From positions 9,968,604 to 10,032,603 of the forward strand of contig NC_051105.1 in NCBI RefSeq assembly GCF_901709675.1: 64,000 bases of DNA. The letters are read 5' to 3'. How positions within the stretch are numbered: the first letter of the stretch is position 1; each line of letters starts with the position of its first letter. Source of the DNA: Syngnathus acus (lineage: Eukaryota; Chordata; Actinopteri; Syngnathiformes; Syngnathidae). This document shows positions 52,641 to 64,000 of this stretch, in pieces. The position numbers were made by a program, and so were the translations under genes. The notes under the pieces were generated by a model. That model saw nothing but the letters and a program-made list of their open reading frames with translations. It searched no databases and was not told the DNA's origin.

Positions 52641-55370
52641 TGTGTTTTTTTTTCCACACAAAGTGAAGGGGAGAACAATCAATAACAAACAAATTTGATT
52701 TCAATGGAGGAAAAAAATATGAAAATTAATTTCAAAGCCGTTCCATGTTACATTATTTGCATTAGCATCAGCGCCCAACCTCAACCGTTGTGGATGCATC
52801 ACGTTCTGGCTGGCCGCTGCTACTGCTCCACCCAGCACAATCCAGCAGTGGTTTATTGAAGTCCAACTGATCTAATCAAAGGGTTGAAGCTCAACGCATT
52901 ACAGATGATGAGTCATAACTCTGCAGCCGGCAGCAAGTGGTACGTAGGCGTGATGACATCAGCTTTAAATCTGAGCAACTCCTTCAATTCTCTTTTCATA
53001 TTCTACAAAAGAGCATTGGGGGAATCCAGACAAGCAGACTTTCCATGACATCCAAGTCTTGGAATTTTACTCCCGTGGATTGCTGGATTCTATTAAATTC
53101 TCTTTTGTCTTACTTTAAAAGCGTATGTATGTAGCTTATTTTGGCAAATGTTATTCCATAACAGGAGCCAACAAATGAGACAAGTGGCGCACATCTCTCG
53201 GGTCTGTTTAATGTTGAAGCGGCACCTCGGTCTCCATATGAAAATGGAGGAAAGTTGGCCACGATGAGACTTTGGGCTTAAATGTCCTCAGATGTCAGGA
53301 CGTGTTGCTTCTCACTGGAGATTGCACTGCAAAGCACTGCCAAGAGAGGGAGTGCTTCGTTGGGCGTCGGGACCATTTGTTCGCGTTGGGGAAATGTTTT
53401 GAGAAAAACCCTCTCAAGCAATAAATAAATCTGTCTTGAATTGGGCAAGACTCTTTAGTTCCTCCGAATGGTAATCAATCATCTCACTGAGATATTGGAG
53501 ACAACTTCATGCTTCCAACTGTGGGAACGGTTTGGTAAGGACCAATTGTTGTTGTCCAGTGGACCAAAAAGTAGAGATGGAAGAGTGGCAACATTATATT
53601 CTGTATTTCTCAACATCATTTTGACCAAATCTAATCGGTCAAAAAATACTTATCTTAAATACTAAACAAATGGCATCTTGTAGTTTACACAATAATCCAT
53701 TTTCTCAATCGACAACAGGCTTTACCCACTTCAACAAATGAATCAATGGCGTCCCCTTTGCTACTTTAAACAACAGCTGTTGATGTGAGGTCACTGTAAT
53801 TACTTTTCCTGAAGATACGTTTTCCAACAGTTTGGTTAAGTACACCCCAAAATGGTTTGTATTTCCGCCACAGGTGCGATAGCTACAAGAGCTATGGTAA
53901 CAGCCAAACACTAAAACAGCAGGGGAGCCAGTAAAAAAATGTAACAGAGTAAAATAATTTGCGGTCGACTAAAAGCTTTTGATTGGCTGAGCATTTTCAC
54001 TTGCAAAATGTGACTAGTGAACAAGAACTAAGTGAGGAGGCAGCAACCTTATTTAGAGGTCTAATTACAACCAGAATAGCAAAGTCAAAATATGCCTGCT
54101 GCATTGGAAATCCATGGCGTGTAAGGATTGCCCTAGAACTTTCAAGGTGCTCTAACGAGAAGCAGAGGAGCGGTCACATTGATGGCACAGAGGCCATCAG
54201 ATTTCCATTATTGACTGCAGCAGATATTGCACTGTAGCGCTGTGTAAATTGGTTCCTGAGGGCCTCTCAGCTCTCTGAGCAGGGGCAAAGCGTGCAGGTT
54301 GTTCCAACCCCCCCCCTCAACCCCCAAGCCCTCGGCTCTGTAAATCCTAACGGCGGACCGCTTCCAGTCTCTTCACCAGCGCCGGGCCCCCCCTCCTCTG
54401 ATCAATACCTAATTCCAGCCTGTGCAATCAGCCAATGTTGCCCGGGCAACGCTGATGTCACACAAGTTGCACACGGGCTGTTATAACAAATCATTTTCTT
54501 TAAGCAAACGTAATTGAGTATTTGCACAGTTGGCTGAGAGAATTTGGTGCTCCAATCTGAAGGAACGCCTCAAATGCTGACCTCGCCAGGTAGGCGGGAG
54601 GAGGTAACCATGGCAACAGCGTTTATCTTAGCGGTGCAATTCATTGCGGGTAGGTGAAAAAAAAAAAGGCGAATTCAGAATTGTTAACTTAAAACTGCAT
54701 TCACATGACAACTTTTGGATTTTAATATAACAGAAAATTAGCTATTTTATTTCATATGCTGCCTTGGTTTTAATTAAAAAAAAATTGTTTTAACAATGCA
54801 CGCAAACGTCGAAATTACACCGAGGTCGAACAACGAGTGCACTGTGTGTCTTTTTGATGTCTTCAGTTAGCCAGACATTGACTGAATGACCTGAAAGTCC
54901 TTAAACATTGTTAAGACAGATTCAGGCAGAGGGAAGGAGCCCGTTGCTTGGCTATAGATGAACTCTCCCCTGAGCCGCCACGGCGCCTAATTCAATCAGA
55001 GCGTCTCCACGTCCGGCGTTCCCTGGCACTGATGTATTGCCGGGTGCAAACGGTGGTGTGCGCCATCACTGCGCGGATCAAGTTATGTCACACTTCTTTC
55101 ATGGCCGTTGCGTTTTTATTCCACGGCCGTCCTCAGATGCTGAGAGGTGAAGGCATTAGTTTGATCTGCCAGGCGTGATTGCTTTATCTGATCACGGACT
55201 GAGGAAGGCACAATGAAGGTCGACCGGCTTCCTTGGTACAATTGCTGATAATGCGCATTGTACAGTATGTCAAATTGGTAGACATGCAAACCGGGTTTTA
55301 CGTAAATCACGATAACAAGCAGCAGTTTGGCAATTTCAATCAGTGAGTTTGTTGAAGTTGACTGTGGAAC

Positions 55371-55777
55371 TACCGTATTTCCCGGACTATAAGGCGCACC
55401 TAAAAACCTAAAATTTTCTCAAAAGCCGACAGTGCGCCTTATAGTCCGGTGCGCCTTATATATGGACCAAATTCCTAAATTTAAACTGGCCCGAAGCATT
55501 GTGTCATGAAATCAATCATAAGTGGCCCGCTGAAGATTATGAATCATGAATCATGGATCATTATTTTGTGATTCTAAAGTAATTTGTTGCGTCTGAAGTT
55601 GAAATAACAAAGATAATATGGAGAATGATTTGATTTGGATTAAAAATCTGACATGATGCATTAATGGTGCGCCTTATAGTCCGGTGCGCCTTATATAAGG
55701 ACAAAGTTTTAAAATGGGCCATTCATTAAAGATGCGCCTTATAGTCCGGTGCGCCTTATAGTTCGAAAGATACGGTA
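55371..55777. mobile_element. non-autonomous DNA transposon with ACCGTAT...CGCACC termini
   Basis: The left end is taccgtatttcccggactat, continuing into aaggcgcacc. The right end, reverse-complemented, is taccgtatctttcgaactat, continuing into aaggcgcacc. The terminal inverted repeats are about 30 bp and are bounded by TA on both sides, which would fit a TA target duplication. The internal phrase gcgccttatagtccggtgcg is repeated three times. No transposase frame. This repeat type is common in vertebrate genomes; I do not name the family. Confidence 0.8.
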
Positions 55778-56519
55778 AACGTTAAAAAGAATAGAAGGAC
55801 ACTTTGTGTATTCAAAACAGTCACATACGCCTTTCAATCCGTGAGCCTAATGCTAAAATGCATCTATGTTTTGGCGCTTTAAGCAAACGACTGAACACAA
55901 AAAGTGCAGCAACACATGGCGACTGACACTTCTTTTCCCAATATTTTGGTTTACAACCCCCCCCATCGTTTTTTTGCAGAAAACTTATATTAAATGTTTA
56001 TTGGCGTTTTAAATATGTCAGTTATGAGACGTAGAAGTAGAAGTGTATTTTACAGTTATACAATGAGAGGTTCCAGTTCAAGCCAATGTTTTCTATTTGA
56101 TAGAGTATGGAGATATTCTAATTCAGACCACAAAGTGTACATTTCCATATTATTACCCAAATGTATTCCTGGGCTGCATGCTTTATTCAAGGTGACATTG
56201 CGTTCTTTGCATTACGGTATGACAATATGCTGAATATGATTATATGGCACTGATTCAACTTGTCATTTTCTGCACGAAACAGATTAAATAAATACAAAGT
56301 GAATTAAATGTGACTATTCTTGCAAACAAAAGCCGAGCTGCTTCTTTGTATATTCTTGACAGCTTGTGACTAACAGATGAGTCATCATTTAAATCCTATG
56401 CCTGCCGTTTCCCTGCAATGATTATTTATGGCCTAAAACACATCTTTTAAATCAAAATATTTTGTGATAAGCAAGTGCCAATCTCCATTGCTCAAAGCTG
56501 GAATGAGTATTCAAAAAAA

Positions 56520-56960
56520 AGGGAGCGTGGGGGGGCCAGGCAAGGGGAGCGTTAACATTAATTAATATTTGTTGCGGTTAAAATGAAACCCAGATCCGTG
56601 CTAATTTCAATAGACAATTAATCATGGCAGTCTGTAATTACACTGGGGAGTTTACAAATGATTTTTTTTAAGGGGGCAGAGTAAAGGAAAGGAGATAAAC
56701 CCCTCACCATCCTAATCATTGGCTTCACACCAATCCCTGCAGAAAGAGCAATTAGAGCAAACAGCAGCAGAGAACTAATTGTGCACCGGGAGAAGATGAA
56801 GGCGCAATCTTAATTGCAGTGAACCCACGTACACACACCGCCATGCTCAGGGAACAGAACAAGTGTGCAACACTTCCAGGTGCCAAAGTCAAAACAAGCT
56901 TCATAGGAGCCCCTTTGCATTTCTCGCCATTTGCCACACACGCAGTCACATGCGACATCC
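56520..56960. promoter_or_regulatory. candidate conserved non-coding elements (two blocks)
   Basis: The left block has aacattaattaatatttg, tagacaattaatcatggc and agtctgtaattacactg. The right block has cctaatcattggcttcacac, aaagagcaattagagcaaac and aatcttaattgcagtg. At least six homeodomain cores occur in unique, GC-balanced sequence, the densest such cluster I see in the window. Confidence 0.45.
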
Positions 56961-58259
56961 TCACTGGGCATGTTAGCATTGTTTCACACATCATAAACTG
57001 TGCTATTTGCCATAAATGACTTCCATTGACTTTTAAGCCACTCAAGAGGGGACAATAAATAAATACCTGATGTGCACTTCAATTCAATATAAATGATTGT
57101 CTGTCACGGTGATTCTGAGTTATTTGATAGTACAGCAGTATTATTATTGTTGTTCTTTCAAATTAAAGTCTTTAAAAAGCAGTGATGTGCTGTAAAAGGT
57201 TAGTAACAAACTCTAACAAATACCTAAAAAAAATATTTCCATTTATGCGATAGAATAAAAAATAACTACGATTATATTCCTGGTACAAACGGGCTGCTAG
57301 CTAACATTAGGCTAAAGTTAGCTTTGATGTGCTGACATTAGTTTATGTTAGCGAGTTCATCTCAGTGCTTTGTCAAACAGATTGACAGAAAAAAAATTGA
57401 GCGGTTGACTTAAAGAAGAGTGTCTAGTTCACGTTCGTTTCTTAATCGTTACGAAGTGAATTAGATGGACAGTGACCGATCAGTGGCACTTGCGACACCA
57501 TCTCCAGCGAGTAAGAAGATACAAGAGCAGGCACGCTGGAGCCTCGCACGCTTCCTCGCGTAACCGTATCTGTTTAACTTTATAATCGGGGCTTTATTAA
57601 TGCAATGCTTGTCTTCCGCCTAATAATGAAACAACACAAATAAAATAAATTGTGATCAATGGAGGAGAGCGAAGACAGATGAGGAGTCTGTCACATTGGG
57701 GATGATACCAATTTATCTCTTTAATGCATCTCCATGGGGTTCTCTCACTAAAGGATACACATTACTGAAGCCCTCGTCTCATTGGGAAATGCGTGAGAGG
57801 AATACGAACGTGGCTCGTCCGCGCTTCTCGCTCACTAAACGCGCAGCCAACAGACACTTCATTAGGTACACCTACAGTCTGATGAGACCCGTGAGATTTT
57901 TTCGCCATACCGAGGTAATGTTTCCCATTAAAATGAATAGAAATGCGATTAATCCGTTCCAGCCGCCAAACTAAGCAATGCTTAGCTTTTTAATCAGTGC
58001 ATGGATAAAAAAATAAACATAATAAGTGAAAGCACGCTATTAGAAAGGAGGTGAGGAGAATAATGCTATAAACAAGTGAGTGTGGCAAGAGAAGAGCATC
58101 CACACAAGAAGGTGAAAGAGCAGAAGGCGAGGCAGTAAATAACACGCACGGCTCCACCGGGTCACCGTTGGCGCTGCATGGTGAGCCAACGACAAGAGCA
58201 GACGTCACTTCTCTTTGGGCTCTCAGCCACATTCATCACATGCAACAACTTGCAACTTC

Positions 58260-58261
<2 letters not shown>

Positions 58262-58339
<78 letters not shown>
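58262..58339. repeat. (GT)n microsatellite
   Basis: About 75 bp of GT, ending in a GTGCGTGC variant. Confidence 0.97.
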
Positions 58340-59593
58340 CCTCCATTTTCTAGGGGAGGGGGACAATGGCAGTTAAGGAGGACCAAGGTCAAATTTAGAC
58401 TGGCTCATAAATTGTTTTGTTTGATGGCCAACATTTGCCTCACTAGCAAGGGGAAGGCCAAGACCATAAAAACATAAAAAAGGGCCAGCCAGCTGTAGGC
58501 TTGGCTGCCGGTATTGTTGTCCTGGGGAGGACGAGACTCTCCCAGTGGAGCTCCAAACATGATTCTGGTCCACATGGAGAGCTATTACTCAAGCCGCATT
58601 GCTTTCTGATTTAAGATTCAAGCGGAAATCTAAAAACAGTTTTTTAATCTTGATACGTCTGGTTGTTTTGATTATTTTTTAGATTTCTCAATTTGATTAA
58701 GTATTTCGCAAATATGTTTTCGTACTTGTTGCCATCATATATTGTATTAGTGTCGTAACGCGAGCACGAGGAAAACATGCAAACTCCAGCCGACGTTCCT
58801 AGGAAATCTCAATGGCCCATTACTAGCAAGCTCTATTTACAACATGCCCATGGGCTGCTAGGGAGGTCCTTGGGGCGTACCTTCTGCGTTGATGACCCCT
58901 GCCATAACACTTGTCCTAATTAGGATCCCGACCGACACTAGTCGCCAGTCAATCGCATCAACCTTGATTTAATCAGACCATAACACATCAGGAAGCTCAA
59001 TGATTGGGCCTGGATGTTTTTATTTGTACAAAAAGCTCCCTAATTACATTTTAAACACAATTTATGGTTGATTTAGCGCTTGTTGTTGTTTTCTTGATAC
59101 AATTTGTAGCCAATCATAAAAATGCAGATTGCCATCTTATAGACCAATTAAAGATGCTCATTCAAAGCGGGTCTAAATCCTTCCTGAGCGCACTACTATC
59201 CCAGTAGACGCTGTGCACATAGCCGAGGTTGGGAGATGCTCACTAAATCACAATAGTCGGCAGATTTCGGGGCTGGCTAATAGCCGTTGCTGAGTCGATA
59301 GTAAGAAACGTAGAGCGGGTGCAACGCTTGCACTTAGGAGGGGGATTTGGGAATCCCTGGACAGGACCCCCGTGTAGGCTCGCCACGGACAGGCCACACC
59401 TCATTCCTCCGCCGAAACCCCCGACTCCCCCCGTCCACTCGACACACTCAGCTACATCTGCTGCTCATTAACGCCGCCATAATGAGCCTTTGCACCTGAG
59501 CTAAATAAAACTCCCTCACATCCACACGGCCAAGATCGCCGCCGCTGTGTGTGTCAGCACAGCTCGCCGCTTGGATACCCTGGACACCCCCCT

Positions 59594-59615
59594 CCACACA
59601 CACACACACACACAC
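59594..59615. repeat. (CA)n microsatellite
   Basis: Short uninterrupted CA tract. Confidence 0.9.
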
Positions 59616-60639
59616 CAGCATCATGCTAACTTGCCTTCTTGTTGTGTGTGAGGACATTAAAATGTGGTGAATGGAGGAGCTACTGGCTACACATAAAACC
59701 CCCTACAGGTTCTCCATTCACAGCCATAGCCACAAAGCGGATAATGACGTCCATAAAACTGTCAGGAGGGAAGAATTAATGTGTATTGCATACACGGCTA
59801 TAATTCACACCTGCCTTTAAGTAGCTGGACGAATGAGATAAAATAGTTGATCAGGCACTGTGGAAATATTTTTATGATGAAAAAAGTCTGGTCAGAACTG
59901 TGGACAAATCCAGGTCTTGTTTACCTGACCTCACTTATTGATCTTGTGTGAAAGCATTACTACCAAGAAAAATCTTAATTTTATAAAAATTGGAATAAAG
60001 GTACCTCAACGTGATAACAGCTTGTGTACAGCTAGCTTAGTGTTGCTACGTTCAAATCTGGCTAACAGTTTTACACATTTCGACAATTCAATTCACAGTA
60101 TTTCAATTCGGTTGATCTGTAGTTTTATTATTTTAGCATCATCGTTAATATGACCCCGCCTTAAAAAAAAAAAAGCCCCTCCTTCCACCACCAAAATTTG
60201 ATTTAGTCAGACGAGAAGCAGCAGGCGAGTTTGAGCGAGGTTCTTTTGACAAATGAACACGACGCGCGAGGGGGAAAATAATTTGACAGGTGACAAATGT
60301 TGAGCAGCGATACAATCTGAGACGCAGGCCACCTGAAATATGGCTCACTCTATTAAAACCATTCATGGAGGATATTAAATAGTTCTTTAAAGACTTCAAA
60401 CATTCGATAAGGTTCTTCTCGCGTTCGGCTAAATGTTTTTGCGATTAGGACACGCATGAGAACAATAGACAATCGTTGCGACTGGATTTGCTGCTATGTT
60501 TACTTAGTTTGGATGCAGAAACATTAGAGTTGTTAGATTAATCATTTTGCGACCATAAAGAGTTATGTTCAGGGGTCAGTTTTCTGTTTTAAGCTGAGAC
60601 GAAAAAGATGCATAAACGATTGCCCCGTGTTGAGTGGAG

Positions 60640-60860
60640 GAAGGATCGTCGACTGAGTCAATCAATCTCCATTAAAGCACATTAGATTATCACATCAAGA
60701 TGAATTGTAACAATGTTGCAAGTTGGTCTTTGTCTCAACTTTTAATTTGGGATTTCATGTTATTCCATCTGTTAATCAGCAAAATCCAATTAGCATGGTA
60801 ATGACATTTTCCATTATATTTTAGCAATGAGCTAAAGAGACTTTAAGGTAAAGCTACTGT
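60640..60860. promoter_or_regulatory. candidate conserved non-coding element
   Basis: Contains atcaatctccattaaagcac, tgttaatcagcaaaatccaa and ttagcatggtaatgacattt. AT-rich transcription-factor-like sites without simple repeats. Confidence 0.3.
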
Positions 60861-61679
60861 ACGGCGGTAGTTTTAAATCCACAATGTGTTATTTTCTTTG
60901 ATGTTTCATTTGACAATATATTTCATTTCAACATACATATATAGATATTCAAATATTATCCCGTGTGGCTTTTATTTTTCTCTGCGCTATCCATGAATAT
61001 ATTTCCACAAATATGGTCCTATTCTACTCATGTGTTTCTGTCTGTGTAATAATTTAAGACGGTGAAAAAAACAAAAAACAAAGGTGCATAAACTGTTTTA
61101 CATACGTAATATAGATTAGTTATATGTACAGTATGTGCAGTATCTAATTATTCTTTGTGAATTGTTTTGTCTTTTTTGTTTTAGCTTTTTCAGAAGCCAT
61201 TGATTTAGTGTTCATGAATTTATGCAACACGGGTGCCGAGCAGGTTGCATAGGCCATAACTCATGGGCCAAAAGTTGCCCTTATTTACATTGTACACAGT
61301 ACAAAGGGATTTCTCACTTTGTAGCAAGAAACATTCGGTGTAAATCCTCTTGAGATGGAATAGTACACAGTTTAGGCAGGTAGCACAAGAAACAAACAAC
61401 ACAGAGTAAAAACATGTTTGTGACAATAGGATGCAATTTGTTATTCTGAGGAGCAGTCGTTGATTTAAATAAAAAAATAAACTACGCTCTTAAAATTTAG
61501 CTTTTGGTTGATTTGCATAACTGGAGGCATAAAGTGTTAGGGGAAACTCACTAAAGTTTTTACCGCTCGTCCTGTGTTGATTTCAGGGACATGTGGCAGG
61601 ATGGGAATTAACAATACAAGTGTTTTTTTTTTTTTTGGTGGGTTAATGGATCACGTAAGGTTTTTCCTCAACCCAAATG

Positions 61680-61900
61680 TTATTTTTACAGCCATTGGCA
61701 AGGAGCCTTTTAGTTCATTGCGCCGCGTCTTTATCATTTATGCATTGATGGGAACACAAGGTTTTGGGGTGAGAGACACTTATTCTCTAATGCGTTTTCC
61801 TTCATTCAGCCACGGGGCTCGGATTAATGGCTTCTTCTGTTCCCTACTGTTCGCATGGCTTCGGAAAATAACAGAATTCTTTCCGAGGTTCCAAATACTT
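61680..61900. promoter_or_regulatory. candidate conserved non-coding element
   Basis: Contains gcgccgcgtctttatcattt, then atgcattgatggg and ctcggattaatggcttc. HOX/PBX-like AT cores in a GC-balanced context, non-repetitive. Confidence 0.35.
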
Positions 61901-63154
61901 GTAGGCGATCTATAAAATGTGTATTCCCATTTATTTGCATTTGCACATGCAAGGAATTCTTCACTCTGCAGAGCTCCACAGCCGATTAAAGCAAAGCGCG
62001 GATGTGTTACATATTTTCTATCGATCGTGTTGGTTTATTTAATTCAATCACCGCATATCCTAACTTGGAGCGGCAAGGAAAATCGTTGGGAAATCAATAG
62101 ACGGAAGCGAGCGAGACAAAAATAATTGACTGCTTTCAAACTCCTGCAGGCGGATGAATAACTAACCAAAACAGTTTGCGGGGATGTCTAAAATTGTTTG
62201 TTTGCAAATCCTTCACCCAACTACTGACAAAGAGAAAAATGATTCCAGGTCAAACTTTTTTTTTTTTTTTTTGATGCGCACAAAGTTGTGTGCTGACGTA
62301 TTTAAAATTTGGTTTGATTGTGAATGTGAACCACATCCCTGGTTATAAGAGGGTGTGCTCATTTATGCAATTAGGGCAAATAGGTGAACCATAATATAAC
62401 GTTTTTGGAATGTACAAAAGGTGATAAGATGTTCATGGTCAAGAAAGGTTGGCCTTAGCTGCAGGAGTGAGGCAGTGTGTGTGTGTGTGCTTTTATTGAG
62501 GTGGCGCACAAACCAGATGCAGTGAGGTGGAGCTCTTCCCCCAGGAGCCGCCTCCCCGGGTGCCTGGAGGTCCACTTCCAATCTATTTGCCGTAATTGCC
62601 GTCAGAGTGTACACCTTGGAGTAGTCTAATTCCCTCTTTTATTTCAGCCACCATGAGGGAGACCATCTGTCCTCCTGCTGCCACCTCCCCCCACCATGGG
62701 CCGCCGGGGTCTGCACCAGAGCACACACATGCGCGTGCGCACAGATTAAAAAAAAAACACTTGCGCACACACGCAGAGTGCCAGCAGTTTTGTCCGGGAC
62801 ACCAGAGCTTGAATGCATCACACCTTAAGTCTCGCCAGAGTCACATGACTGCTAGGCTGCTTTTACGAGGTGCTAGTGAGGATGACCACCGTGCGCTCGC
62901 ATGGGAGATAAAAGTTGTTCAAATAATGAAAGTAAAGTTACACCGTTTCCCATCTGCTGACTTTTTCCCCACCACCTTATTCATTCCCAGAATCTTTACT
63001 CACACTCAATTACAGCAGGTTACTGCTGAAGACACATATTGGCTTCATTCACTGGGATAGTCAAGTCAAAATTTTTCTTTACGTTCTGTGTCCTAACTAG
63101 TCTAAACATGACACTGATTAATATTGATAGGATGTAGATATAAATTAAGCAGGC

Positions 63155-63383
63155 AGTTTTATCCATCATTGGGGCGGCCATTTTACCACTTGCTGTCGAC
63201 TGAAAATGACATCACAAAAGGTAACGACCAATCACGGTTCACCTGTTTTCGGGATTTGGTCATGTGACGTTTGCCATCTTAAATGTTATTTAGTCGCTAT
63301 CTCAGCCCTGAGCAACTGTGATGTCATTTTCAGTCGACAGCATGTGGCAAAATGGCCGCCCCCAGAGATGGATTAAAACCAGA
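63155..63383. mobile_element. short inverted-repeat (MITE-like) element
   Basis: The arms GGGGCGGCCATTTTACCAC and, reverse-complemented, GGGGCGGCCATTTTGCCAC continue through TGCTGTCGACTGAAAATGAC and ATCACA, so the inverted repeats exceed 45 bp. Weaker matching extends outward to ATCCATC on both sides. The centre includes accaatcacggttcacctg, also seen in related fish repeats. No frame inside. Confidence 0.8.
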
Positions 63384-63689
63384 TGGAATTTCTGTTTAAT
63401 CCATATTACACGCATATTATTGTGAAGGTTTTTAGCTTGACTTACCCTTTAACTAGCAGCGCACAGATTACAATAATAACATGTGGTTGTCTGACTATTG
63501 CGCAGTGAAAAGAAACATTACTAGCAAGTTACTAGCGTGCTTACTAGTGAAGCCAAAGAGCAGAAGGGTATCGAATAAATGCTCAAAAGGCTTTCCATAC
63601 AGGCGCTCACCTTAACCTCCATTCTCTCTGCGCAAATAAATGCATTGAATCAAACAGCATAAATATTGCAGATTCAAAATGATATTTTC

Positions 63690-63960
63690 ATATGTACACT
63701 GTCGCCCTGCTATCTCCCCGTGTCTTTGTTTGTGGCTTTTGCGTCCGGGGCGCCGCTGATTTAAATACCATCCCATCTCATTAACATGCGCAGATAGAGC
63801 CGCGAGGGCCAATTACATTCATCTTGTCATGTGGCCGGGCTTCCGAGTCATTAATATTTTATGGCAATCCGCTCCCCCGGCCGCCGAGGCAACACACCAG
63901 TGCTCTTACATTATTCTGCAGCTCGGGACAGCGCATCAGAAACATCCCCTGAATACACAC
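63690..63960. promoter_or_regulatory. candidate conserved non-coding element at the right edge
   Basis: GC-balanced unique sequence with tctcattaacatgcgcagat, gggccaattacattcatctt and cattaatattttatggcaat. The TTTATGG at 63858-63864 is a posterior-HOX/CDX-type site. It may continue beyond the window. Confidence 0.4.
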
Positions 63961-64000
63961 TCCAGCAGGTCATGACAACGTAAGCATGAAAAATGATTCT

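Noticed and set aside
57290-57360. Repeated GCTAAC/TTAGC words as a regulatory array
   Set aside because: Similar AT-rich words recur elsewhere (36780 and 48600 kb-scale neighbours) and look like common background in fish DNA.
58168-58477. Open frames with Cys-Val or Thr-His runs
   Set aside because: Translation of the (GT)n microsatellite.

Overview
This window is vertebrate nuclear DNA, most likely from a ray-finned fish and probably a compact percomorph-type genome. The genes have many short exons with GT/AG introns. The intergenic DNA is AT-rich, with abundant (CA)n, (GA)n and (TA)n microsatellites, small foldback transposons and a degenerate LINE/SINE tail of a type common in teleosts. 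Nothing prokaryotic or viral was seen.

The left part, 1-37 kb, is a tight block of four genes. They are the last exon of a phosphodiesterase, best matched to pde11a (+, 1130-1336), agps (-, 5675-22399, 20 coding exons, 636 aa), nfe2l2/Nrf2 (+, 25845-31196, 5 coding exons, 601 aa) and hnrnpa3 (-, 34115-36990, 10 coding exons, about 328 aa). I assembled the exons by hand. In agps, nfe2l2 and hnrnpa3 every junction keeps frame and the exon lengths sum to a whole number of codons. Order and relative orientation match the human 2q31 block HNRNPA3-NFE2L2-AGPS-PDE11A. The TTC30 genes that lie between AGPS and PDE11A in human are absent: pde11a and agps meet tail to tail, with candidate poly(A) signals about 500 bp apart.

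The right part, 37-64 kb, has no convincing coding exon. In tetrapods the 5' side of HNRNPA3 faces a gene desert that ends at MTX2 and the HOXD cluster and acts as the 3' (telomeric) HoxD regulatory domain. By position and orientation this desert is its likely teleost counterpart. It carries many homeodomain, PBX-HOX and CDX-like motif clusters in non-repetitive stretches, a CpG-rich block at 51.7-52.3 kb, and CTCF-like sites in divergent orientation just beyond the hnrnpa3 promoter. That arrangement would suit a domain boundary between the housekeeping block and the desert.

Functionally, agps makes ether lipids in peroxisomes, nfe2l2 is the KEAP1-controlled oxidative-stress transcription factor, hnrnpa3 is an RNA-binding protein and pde11a is a cyclic-nucleotide phosphodiesterase. 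They are neighbours by ancient synteny, not a shared pathway. Repeats of note are an interrupted CCCTAA-rich minisatellite with a foldback element inside it, an inverted copy of that minisatellite 1 kb away, and two further short inverted-repeat elements in the desert.
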